Assembly: GCA_905116865.2 (NCBI GenBank)
Contig: CAJHNH020008566.1
Location: 102,501-166,500 of the forward strand
Origin: Candidula unifasciata
Lineage: Eukaryota; Mollusca; Gastropoda; Stylommatophora; Geomitridae
Length of the DNA stretch: 64,000 nt
Reading direction: 5' to 3'
This document shows positions 55,246 to 64,000 of this stretch, one piece after another. The notes under the pieces are model-generated. The model was not told the origin of the DNA and searched no databases. It worked only from the letters and a program-made list of their open reading frames with translations. The position numbers and the translations under genes are program-made. Positions within the stretch are counted from its first letter, which is position 1; each line of letters begins with the position of its first letter.

Positions 55246-56282
55246 TGGGAACAAGCATCAAAGAGGGGTGTGTGTATGAATTTAGGAACAATAGTTACTT
55301 TCATACAGAGGAAGATCTATGAGAATATATAAAAAGAAGTTACATAATTTTAACAGAGGGAAGTTATGTGGGGAAGAATGAAGGCGACTAAAGTGTTTAT
55401 GACAGAAGACATTAAAGAATCAAGAGTCCTCAAGGATAAATGAGAAGAATGAGTGGCAGAGCAGAATAAGTCAATCAGTGGCCAGAAATTCACACAGGCT
55501 GTCCCAATTCAGATTGCTTTTAATTCAAAACAGTCTTTTATATTTGCTCATTAACAACCACATATTTATTCTTCAGTCAAAAAACAAGTCCTGTTTTATA
55601 GCAAGAGAAATATAACAATGTTTAAAAAAAACCATTTTGTTTTAAAACGGCAATCTATAATTTCTCTCCAAACAGCTTTGTTTTCCGCAGCCAGTCTTGT
55701 GTGCTTTGTTCTTGCTTGTTTTAACAGGGGAAATAAAAATCAATAACCCAGAAACAATATTTATAGCAATGGATGGATGACAATACTGACATTCTGTTGG
55801 CAGTTTCTCTCTCTTTTTTTGTTTCGTTTTTTTTTTCTTGCTTTTAAGAATTATTGCCACTTGAAGTGTTTAGTTTTTAAAAAAGAAGTCTTGGTTTGAG
55901 TCGTGCTAAAGCAAATTTGTTGATGACTTCTTCCACATCATCTGGGCATTGCAAAGCTTCCACTCATTTTATAGTTGCATCTACTGTTGCTGAAGATGGT
56001 TATAGTTATCTCCCTTTGTAAAGTATTCGTGCAATTTAACTCTTTCTGGTCATTTCTCGATTGAAGTGGCAGCAGAATCTTTAACGTAAAGACATGTCCT
56101 CATTTAAGTGGTTCTCGACATAGACACTCTAATATTGTTTCGTTTGCTAGGAAAACAAATGTGTATGAGCATGTTTTAAGAAACTAGAATTTGTGACATA
56201 AAATATTAGCATTTTTGAAGTGTGGGCGAGTAAAAGGATTAAGTTTCTTGTTTTGCTTCAATTGAATCAGTACAACACAATT
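55246..56282. other. Unique AT-rich spacer
   Basis: No gene, exon or repeat recognised. Confidence 0.3.
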
Positions 56283-56374
56283 TGTGTGTGTGTGTGTGGC
56301 GTGCGTGCGTGCGTGCGTGTGTGTGTGTGTGGCATGCGTGCGTGTGTGTGTGTGTGTGTGGCGTGCGTGCGTGC

Positions 56375-56410
<36 letters not shown>

Positions 56411-56431
56411 CGTGCGTGCGTGTGTGTGTGT
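56283..56431. repeat. (TG)n/(CGTG)n microsatellite
   Basis: Four blocks of gtgtgtg separated by ggcgtgcgtgcgtg. Confidence 0.92.
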
Positions 56432-57019
56432 CGGATTCATTGCACTTAGTAATTTCATGAGGTATCTGAGTCTCTTTCTAAAGGTCATGTCAGGAGTATC
56501 TCAGCACTCTGAATGAGCTCCATGACACCGGTGAAGATACAGGTGTGTGTATACCAGGATCACAGATGCTATAAATATTGCAATAAATTCAGCCAGCTTG
56601 TTTTAAGTTCCAGCTGATGTTTGTCCTTGTGGGAAAAATCTCGACTCCCCAGAAGTAGGAACACTATTCATTTTCTACCTGAGTATAAGCAAAATGCACA
56701 TTCCATACCATGAGCTGAATGAGATGACTCCCCAGGAGAAGGCTGACTATGCTATTCATTTTCTACCTGAGTATAAGCAAAATGCACAATCCACACCATG
56801 AGCTGAATCAGAGGTGGACATCATAACCTCTAAACCATTCCTCCACTTAACTAATCTTGTTGACCAGGTTTTTAAATGGGACAGCCAGGGAGATTTCATG
56901 TGATCTTTCCTGGCACATGAACAGAGCAAGTTTGGGGACCCAGTCACAGTCAAGTTGAAACCTCGGCTAAGAATAAGACTTATCTAATCATAGCAGCAGC
57001 TAATCATTCACTACCTGAT
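56432..57019. other. Spacer with an 84-bp direct duplication
   Basis: ctattcattttctacctgag through gcaaaatgcaca and ccatgagctgaat occurs twice, near 56667 and 56751. Nothing else recognised. Confidence 0.6.
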
Positions 57020-57440
57020 TCAATCCACAAACAATCACTGACTGCCTGATTCAGTCAACAAACAATCAGTGATGACATCTGCAATCAGCTCTTCTTCTTC
57101 TCATTCATGAATGTAAACTGTGGTGCAAAGTTCTGGTTGTTTATCCACTTCTGGACTTTAGTCTCATTCCATAACTTGAGTTTTGCATGCACATCCAAAT
57201 TTGCAGATCTGCTTTATTTGTATACATACTGTCTGTTGCTCGCCTTCAACAAACAGTCACTAACTACCTTTTCAATCAGCAAACAATCACTGACTACTTG
57301 ATTCAATCAGCTAACAATCACTGACTACCTGATTCAATCAGCTAACAATCGTTGACTACCTGATTCAATCAGCTAACAATCATTGACTACCTGATTCAAT
57401 CAGCTAACAATCATTGACTACCTGATTCAATGAGCTAACA
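57020..57440. repeat. 31-bp repeat, clean copies at the right end
   Basis: The unit contains caatcactgactacctgattc plus aatcagctaa. The left part (57020-57250) is irregular and interrupted. Confidence 0.85.
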
Positions 57441-57519
57441 ATAATTTACTGTTTCAAGTAATGAAAGCCCATTTACTTGATATAAGCAAATAAGCTATAG
57501 TGAACATTGGCCTAGGTCT

Positions 57520-58612
57520 ACTTTGTGCTAGGTCTACATTGTGCTAGGTCTACATTGTGCTAGGTCTACATTGTGCTAGGTCTACATTGTGCTAGGTCTA
57601 CATTGTGTTAGGTCTACATTGTGTTAGGTCTACATTGTGCTATGTCTACATTGTGCTAGGTACATTGTACTATGTCTACATTGTGCTAGGTCTACATTGT
57701 GCTATGTCTACATAGTGCTAGGTCTACATTGTGCTATGTCTACATTGTGCTAGGTCTACATTGAGCTAGGTCTACATTGTGCTAGGTCTACATTGTGCTA
57801 GGTCTACATTGTGCTAGGTCTACATTGTGCTAGGTCTACATTGTGCTATGTCTACATTGTGCTAGGTCTACATTGTTCTAGGTCTACATTGTACTATGTC
57901 TACATTGTGCTATGTCTACATTGTACTATGTCTACACTGTGCTAGGTACATTGTACTATGTCTACATTGTGCTAAGTCTACATTGTACTATGTCTACATT
58001 GTGCTAGGTCTACATTGTGCTAGGTCTACATTGTACTATGTCTACATTGTGCTAGGTCTACATTGTGCTAGGTCTACATTGTGCTAGGTCTACATTGTGC
58101 TAGGTCTACATTGTGCTAGGTACATTGTACTATGTCTACATTATGCTAGGTCTACATTGTGCTATGTCTACATTGTGCTATGTCTACATTGTGCTAGGTC
58201 TACATTGTGCTATGTCTACATTGTGCTATGTCTACATTGTGCTATGTCTACATTGTGCTAGATTTACATTGTGCTATGTCTACATTGTGCTATGTCTACA
58301 TTGTGCTATGTCTACATTGTGCTATGTCTACATTGTGCTACATTTACATTGTGCTATGTCTACATTGTGCTATGTCTACATTGTGCTAGGTCTACATTGT
58401 GCTATGTCTACATTGTGCTATGTCTACATTGTGCTAGGTCTACATTGTGCTATGTCTACATTGTGCTAGATTTACATTGTGCTAGGTCTACATTGTGCTA
58501 GGTCTACATTGTGATAGGTCTACATTGTGCTAGGTCTACATTGTGCTAGGTCTACATTGTGCTAGGTCTACATTGTGCTAGGTCTACATTGTGCTAGGTC
58601 TACATTGTGCTA
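57520..58612. repeat. 16-bp minisatellite, about 68 copies
   Basis: The unit is gtctacattgtgctag, with ctag/ctat variants and occasional shortened aggtacattg units. Confidence 0.96.
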
Positions 58613-60048
58613 TGCCCACTTTATGCTAGATCCACCATATGTTCCATAAGGATTCTAATTGTGAGGACTCTTCTGGACTTTGCTTGTCCCTGGACTTGCG
58701 ATTCACAATCACATTGTATGAGTTCAGCATGGAACCAATGTTAGCAGCACCAGTATGGAATAATGAATCAATCACGAATCCACTCAAGAATCGACTCAAC
58801 ATTCATGCATTCCTTCACAACAATGTGAACTAATTAAACCACATTTTGAATAACGTGGTTCGAGAAATTTTTTTATTACATTTTGTTTTGCGACCAATCA
58901 TTGCAACATAAGAATAAATGATTTGTTTTTTAAATAGACATTTTTATTTCAGAAACATTGAAATTTCATTGAATATCAACAGTTACAAATTATCTTTTAA
59001 CACTAAATAAGTATATATAAATATAAGACCTTTCTCATCTTAATTTTCTTGTTTTAGCTTTGTTTCTACAAGTTTTTTTTTTTTTTTTTAAATACCTTGA
59101 ATAATTCCTAATGAATATTCCATGTTTCTTAGCAAGTCAAATAAATCAAATATGTGACCCTGGTCTGAAAACAAACAAAACTGAAATTAGCACTTTCATA
59201 GGTTTATTTTTTCCTTGCTGCTACAGAGAGGAAGCTGTCAGAATAAATAATAGAAGTATCAGAAGAGAATTAACCCAGAAATACCCCAGCATGAGATTGA
59301 GTAGTGCTCTCTTTAGCATAGTCTAACAAGGAAATTAAGATATAACTGCTTTCTACCATTTCCAAAAAAGATATCTATTGATATTCAAACATTTTTTAAG
59401 CATTTGGAACTAATTTCAGATTAAAAGAGGGTTATCTGTCTAAAGATTTTAAAGATTAAGCTTCCACAGTATGTTTTTCTAACGCACTAAGATTGTTTAT
59501 TTTCGGAACCAGCTAATGTGCATGTTATTTGCTTTGCCATTTTCTGCATTGACTGTCTATAAATAGACCAGATTGGATCTATCTCTGGCAATTATCTAAA
59601 TGTAAGGTCTAAATTAAGCAACTGGAAACAAATTCAAATTAAAAAAAAAAAATATGTATTCTGTCATTTGGTAAATTAAATAACTGTAAAGAAACCTTAA
59701 TGTGCCAGTATTTAGTTTTCTTTTCAAGCTTTTTTTTTTGTCTTATCATTTTCATATGATCTTTATACACACTGCATATGTTCTCTTCTTCTGTCTTCAA
59801 CCTATATGTTTGGTTTTTTCTGTATAAGCTTATCTTATGTCATCTTTATTTTATTATATATATGTAGTTTTTTTTTCCCTATTTCTATCATCATATTTAT
59901 GTGATTTTTTTTGTTTTCTATTGTGTCTGTCATTTTGTCTTGTTATAACCTGTATTTATAAGTGCAAATTTCCTGCAGTCTTCTAAATGTGCTTTTCTCC
60001 TGTGATACTGCAATGTTTATTTCTTCCCTTTAATAGTTTATGTATGAA

Positions 60049-60050
<2 letters not shown>
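58613..60050. other. AT-rich intron sequence
   Basis: No gene, exon or repeat recognised. Short A and T runs at 59073-59089, 59640-59652 and elsewhere. Confidence 0.35.
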
Positions 60051-60112
<62 letters not shown>

Positions 60113-60134
60113 TAGGATAGAGAGAGAGAGCAAC

Positions 60135-60177
<43 letters not shown>
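60051..60177. repeat. (GA)n microsatellite
   Basis: Two long GA blocks separated by tagtaggatagag and caacatag. Confidence 0.97.
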
Positions 60178-60179
<2 letters not shown>

Positions 60180-60514
60180 CTTATTCTGTAATATTGTATA
60201 TCTGCATGTATTCCATGTTTATTTCTAGTTGGTCAGCATGATGTTGTCCACAACACATACCAAGTGCTAATTGGTCTAAAAAGAAAGGTCTAGCCCTATA
60301 TGCCTGTTACACCAAAGTTGCAGAAAAGGGTCCTTTACTTACATTACTTTTTATTTTTCTTCTGGTAACAATGTTTCGGTTTCTTGCTACAGCATTTGTG
60401 TCTTTCTCCCTTGTAATTTGTAGTTGTTAATGGAAGGGGGAATCCGTACAGGGCAGATATACTGAGTTGAAGGAGTCAGAGGCAGTGAACTGCTTAGAGG
60501 AAGTATGTTTTAAA

Positions 60515-60645
60515 CCAGAACAGGCCTGAAAAACTGGCGGGGGGGGGGGGTTTAAATAAGAAAAGGCATGCAGAAACTAGTAGGGCGGGGCTTAAAGGAG
60601 AACAGGCATGAAGAAACTGGTGGGGGCGGGGCTAAAAAAGAAGAT
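60515..60645. repeat. Three imperfect G-rich tandem copies
   Basis: aacaggcatgaagaaactgg followed by a G-rich tgggggcggggcttaaa, three times with indels. Confidence 0.75.
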
Positions 60646-60802
60646 ATACTTCCCATCCATCCATTTATGAAAAACAAAACCAAAATTTGACCAGTTTAGC
60701 CTGCTGGGAGTAGTATCAATGATATTCCCATCAACTGCTACTGGGTATGTTGGGCAAAGAGACACTCACATGGCAGTTTTGTCAGAGGCTGGAGCACAAA
60801 TG
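60646..60802. other. Unique spacer
   Basis: Nothing recognised. Confidence 0.3.
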
Positions 60803-62893
60803 GGTTGGACTGATGTGCTAGGTTGGACTGATGTGCTAGGTTGGACTGATGTGCTAGGTTGGACTGATGTGCTAGGTTGGACTGATGTGCTAGGTTGGAC
60901 TGATGTGCTAGGTTGGACTGATGTGCTAGGTTGGACTGATGTGCTAGGTTGGACTGATGTGCTAGGTTGGGCTGATGAGCTAGGTTGGACCAGTGTGCTA
61001 GGTTGAACTGATGTGCTAGGTTGGACTGATGTGCTAGGTTGGACTGATGTGCTAGGTCAGACTGATGTGCTAGGTCGGACTGATGTGCTAGGTCAGACTG
61101 ATGTGCTAGGTTGGACTGATGTGCTAGGTTGGACCAGTGTGCTAGGTTGGACTGATGTGCTAGGTTGGGCTGATGTGCTAGGTTGGACTGATGTGCTAGG
61201 TTGGACTGATGTGCTAGGTTGGACTGATGTGCTAGGTTGGACTGATGTGCTAGGTCAGACTGATGTGCTAGGTCAGACTGATGTGTTAGGTTGGACTGAT
61301 GTGCTAGGTTGGACTGATGTGCTAGGTTGGGCTGATGAGCTAGGTTGGACTGATGTGCTAGGTTGGACTGATGTGCTAGGTTGGACTGATGTGCTAGGTT
61401 GGGCTGATGAGCTAGGTTGGACTGATGTGCTAGGTTGGACTGATGTGCTAGGTTGGACTGATGTGCTAGGTTGGACTGATGTGCTAGGTTGGACTGATGT
61501 GCTAGGTTGGACTGATGTGCTAGGTTGGACTGATGTGCTAAGTTGGACTGATGTGCTTAGTTGGACTGATGTGCTAGGTTGGACTGATGTGCTAGGTTGG
61601 ACTGATGAGCTAGGTTGGGCTGATGTGCTAGGTTGGGCTGATGTGCTAGGTTGGACTGATGTGCTAGGTTGGACTGATGTGCTAGGTTGGACTGATGTGC
61701 TAGGTTGGACTGATGTGCTAGGTTGGACTGATGTGCTAGGTTGGACTGATGTGCTAGGTTGGGCTGATGAGCTAGGTTGGACTGATGTGCTAGGTTGGAC
61801 TGATGTGCTAGGTTGGACTGATGTGCTAGGTTGGACTGATGTGCTAGGTTGGACTGATGTGCTAGGTTGGACTGATGTGCTAGGTTGGACTGATGTGCTA
61901 AGTTGGACTGATGTGCTAAGTTGGACTGATGTGCTAGGTTGGACTGATGTGCTAGGTTGGACTGATGAGCTAGGTTGGGCTGATGTGCTAGGTTGGACTG
62001 ATGTGCTAGGTTGGACTGATGTGCTAGGTTGGACTGATGTGCTAGGTTGGACTGATGTGCTAGGTTGGACTGATGTGCTAGGTCAGACTGATGTGCTAGG
62101 TTGGACTGATGTGCTAGGTTGGACTGATGTGCTAGGTTGGACTGATGTGCTAGGTTGGACTGATGTGCTAAGTTGGACTGATGTGCTAAGTTGGACTGAT
62201 GTGCTAGGTTGGACTGATGTGCTAGGTTGGACTGATGAGCTAGGTTGGGCTGATGTGCTAGGTTGGACTGATGTGCTAGGTTGGACTGATGTGCTAGGTT
62301 GGACTGATGTGCTAGGTTGGACTGATGTGCTAGGTTGGACTGATGTGCTAGGTCAGACTGATGTGCTAGGTTGGACTGATGTGCTAGGTCAGACTGATGT
62401 GCTAGGTCAGACTGATGTGCTAGGTTGGACTGATGTGCTAGGTTGGACTGATGTGCTAGGTCAGACTGATGTGCTAGATTGGACTGATGTGCTAGGTTGG
62501 ACTGATGTGCTAGGTTGGACTGATGTGCTAGGTTGGGCTGATGTGCTAGGTTGGACTGATGTGCTAGGTTGGACTGATGTGCTAGGTTGGACTGATGTGC
62601 TAGGTTGGACTGATGTGCTAGGTTGGGCTGATGTGCTAGATTGGACTGATGTGCTAGGTTGGACTGATGTGCTAGGTTGGACTGATGTGCTAGGTTGGGC
62701 TGATGTGCTAGATTGGACTGATGTGCTAGGTTGGACTGATGTGCTAGGTTGGACTGATGTGCTAGGTTGGACTGATGTGCTAGATTGGACTGATGTGCTA
62801 GGTTGGACTGATGTGCTAGGTTGGACTGATGTGCTAGGTTGGACTGATGTGCTAAGTTGGACCGGTATGCTAGATTGGACTAGTGTGCTAGGT
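60803..62893. repeat. 18-bp minisatellite, about 116 copies
   Basis: The unit is ggttggactgatgtgcta. Because 18 is divisible by three, a hexapeptide frame of over 600 codons is open on the plus strand; it has no start context, splice context or homology. Variants (aagttgg, ggtcaga, gggctgatgagc) recur in blocks: the aagttgg pair appears at 61539, 61899 and 62169. Confidence 0.96.
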
Positions 62894-63145
62894 TGTTGCT
62901 TCAGACAACAGGTAACAAGTAATGAATGAAATGTTTCCATTAGCTACCATGTTTGCTTCTGGTTCATGACACCAGCTAAAATATCTGGACAGAAATCAGT
63001 TGTGTACTTCTTCCCTTTTCTTTTAGAAATATCTTCTCTGGGATCATCTGAAATGTCACCAGTGGCATATAAGCCATGCTTGAATCTTGCACATTTCAGT
63101 CATGCACACAAGTATTATTTGTGAATATCAATCTACTGTCATCAG
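62894..63145. other. Intron sequence before the C-terminal exon
   Basis: A pyrimidine-rich acceptor-like stretch (cttcccttttcttttag) ends at 63026. It would give a short frame ending in a stop, so it is not called. Confidence 0.4.
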
Positions 63146-63332
63146 AACTAAAGCTGCATGATGAGAGCCTGTCCAGGTCAGCAGGCGCCGAAGACATAGA
63201 CATGGGCTGGAGTTTAGATGATCTTCACTGGCGCATGAGACAGGAAGCTGAGTTCCTGGCACAGTTGCGTGCCAGGCGGCACATGGGCAGTGCAACTTCT
63301 AGCCAGACCACCAGTGATAATGAGCAGGATGG
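63146..63332 (+). CDS. Dyb: Dystrobrevin exon: C-terminal AEFLAQLRARR region
   Basis: Exon of 187 nt, entering in phase 1 and leaving in phase 2, bounded by ctgtcatcag and gtatgt. It encodes about 62 residues: an Asp/Glu/Ser-rich start, then SLDDLHWRMRQEAEFLAQL, then a Ser/Thr-rich tail ending DNEQDG. Vertebrate dystrobrevins have an AFLAQIHARKPG motif after their LLVAADS block, matching AEFLAQLRARR here in order and spacing. The acceptor is weak. An alternative acceptor at 63026 is in a usable phase but runs into a stop. The frame upstream of 63146 is open back to 63076 but reads as non-coding. Confidence 0.82.
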
Positions 63333-63539
63333 GTATGTGTTTTCATAATTCAACAGTTCAAAATTAATTTATATGGTTTTATAATTGAACAGTTTAAAAA
63401 AAAAATTGTATCTGTGAACATAATAGAATAATAATTATTAGAAGTGTTCATTAATTGATCATTTGTAATCTACAGATTAGTCAGACTGTGGGTCGCTATC
63501 CACATTTGCTACTTGAATCTTTAAACTGTTGGTGTTTGG

Positions 63540-63712
63540 TAAGCTATAGGTGGTTGTTAAACTATTGGTGGTTGGTAAATTATTGGTGACTGATAAACTA
63601 TTGGTGGTTGGTAAATTATTGGTGACTGATAAACTATTGGTGGTTGGTAAATTATTGGTGACTGATAAACTATTGGTGGTTGGTAAATTATTGGTGACTG
63701 ATAAACTATTGA
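63540..63712. repeat. 36-bp minisatellite, about 4.5 copies
   Basis: The unit contains attggtgactgataaactat followed by tggtggttggtaaatt. Confidence 0.95.
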
Positions 63713-63768
63713 TGGAAATACACAAGGATCAGTGATCCAGGGCTGTAGATGTCCGATCTCTCTCGCAG

Positions 63769-63817
63769 TGGAGCAACACCAGCTGTTCTGTCTCCAGAGC
63801 TAAGTCTAGCACTATGA
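63769..63817 (+). CDS. Dyb: Possible last coding exon of dystrobrevin
   Basis: A strong acceptor (gatctctctcgcag) is followed by one base that completes the GG left by the previous exon. The frame then reads GATPAVLSPELSLAL and ends at TGA 63815-63817. The acceptor quality and matching phase are the support. There is no recognised homology, and I cannot exclude that the true terminal exon lies beyond the window. No polyadenylation signal was identified in the remaining 180 bases. Confidence 0.4.
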
Positions 63818-64000
63818 GTACTTGTACTTATAGGGTGAAAGCGGCACACTTAGGTTGCACGCTCTTTGATCAGAAAATCTTTTCTACAGTCAAGATCGTT
63901 GTGTGTGATCGAAGAGGCACAAATCACAATGGATCTAGAGGAGACAACCTCGATAAAAAAAACCTAAGCCTACAGGAGACGTACGTGCCTATGGACTAAA
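63818..64000. other. End of window, nothing assigned
   Basis: A 61-codon plus-strand frame (63814-63999) is open to a stop but has no recognisable homology. It could be untranslated sequence after the tentative last exon. Confidence 0.3.

Noticed and set aside
56470..56545. Possible dystrobrevin exon reading EYLSTLNELHDTGED, with a gtgtgt donor
   Set aside because: The peptide looks coding-like and recalls the family's C-terminal coiled coil, but none of the usable acceptors gives the phase left by the upstream exons, and other frames hit stops.
61013..62929. 638-codon plus-strand frame of hexapeptide repeats
   Set aside because: It arises from an 18-bp array. No start or splice context, no homology, and the frame is open only because the unit is a multiple of three.
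63027..63120. Exon from the strong acceptor at 63026 (EISSLGSSEMSPVAYK)
   Set aside because: The phase fits and the acceptor is good, but no clear donor precedes the stop and there is no homology. The acceptor at 63145 joins better to recognised sequence.

Overview
The window looks like intron-rich nuclear DNA from an invertebrate. It is probably a lophotrochozoan, and a marine gastropod or other mollusc is my best guess. The grounds are GT-AG split exons of a dystrobrevin gene, tRNA-derived SINEs, I/Nimbus-like LINEs with a C-terminal RNase H, and very dense minisatellites. The taxon is inference; the sequence does not name it. There are no bacterial-style operons, rRNA genes or CRISPR arrays.

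Host gene: one gene is recognisable, a plus-strand dystrobrevin (Dyb; vertebrate DTNA/DTNB), covered only by its 3' half. The exons are 28537-28622, 42818-43028, 47741-47849, 48598-48774, 53689-53745, 63146-63332 and a tentative last coding exon 63769-63817. All junction phases agree. They encode the coiled-coil region that in this family binds dystrophin, the conserved block before the C-terminus, and a tail with an AEFLAQLRARR motif. The EF-hand and ZZ-finger exons must lie left of the window, because I see no convincing host exon in 1-28536.

Region by region: 1-13.6 kb is a chain of minisatellites (GA-rich, then 31-, 51-, 74-, 37-, 37-, 34- and 18-bp units) with SINE copies between them. 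13.9-18.9 kb holds two arrays of the same 33-bp unit separated by a 5'-truncated LINE. 18.9-24.1 kb is a 53-bp array, 24.7-27.4 kb a 44-bp array, and 27.4-28.5 kb a TG-rich array running up to the first exon. The 14-kb intron 28.6-42.8 kb holds a 21-bp array interrupted by a SINE and a TIR element, a 40-bp array interrupted by another dispersed repeat, a second, longer LINE (34.7-38.25 kb, minus strand), a TTAA-flanked TIR element, and 20-, 78- and 27-bp arrays. Later introns hold an array that repeats the exon's own 3' end and splice donor (43.0-44.4 kb), 26-, 33-, 30-, 22- and 42-bp arrays, a TIR element carrying a reverse-transcriptase fragment (49.7-50.9 kb), a 39-bp array with an acceptor-like motif in each unit, and 29-, 31-, 16- and 18-bp arrays.

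By my rough addition, slightly more than half of the window is tandem repeat. Several arrays have higher-order periods (714, 518, about 880 and 468 bp). Many unit lengths are multiples of three, which yields long open frames on both strands; I regard these as artefacts and do not annotate them as genes. The most interesting signal is the exon-derived minisatellite at 43.0-44.4 kb, which multiplies a working 5' splice site and gives one in-frame alternative donor 42 nt downstream.
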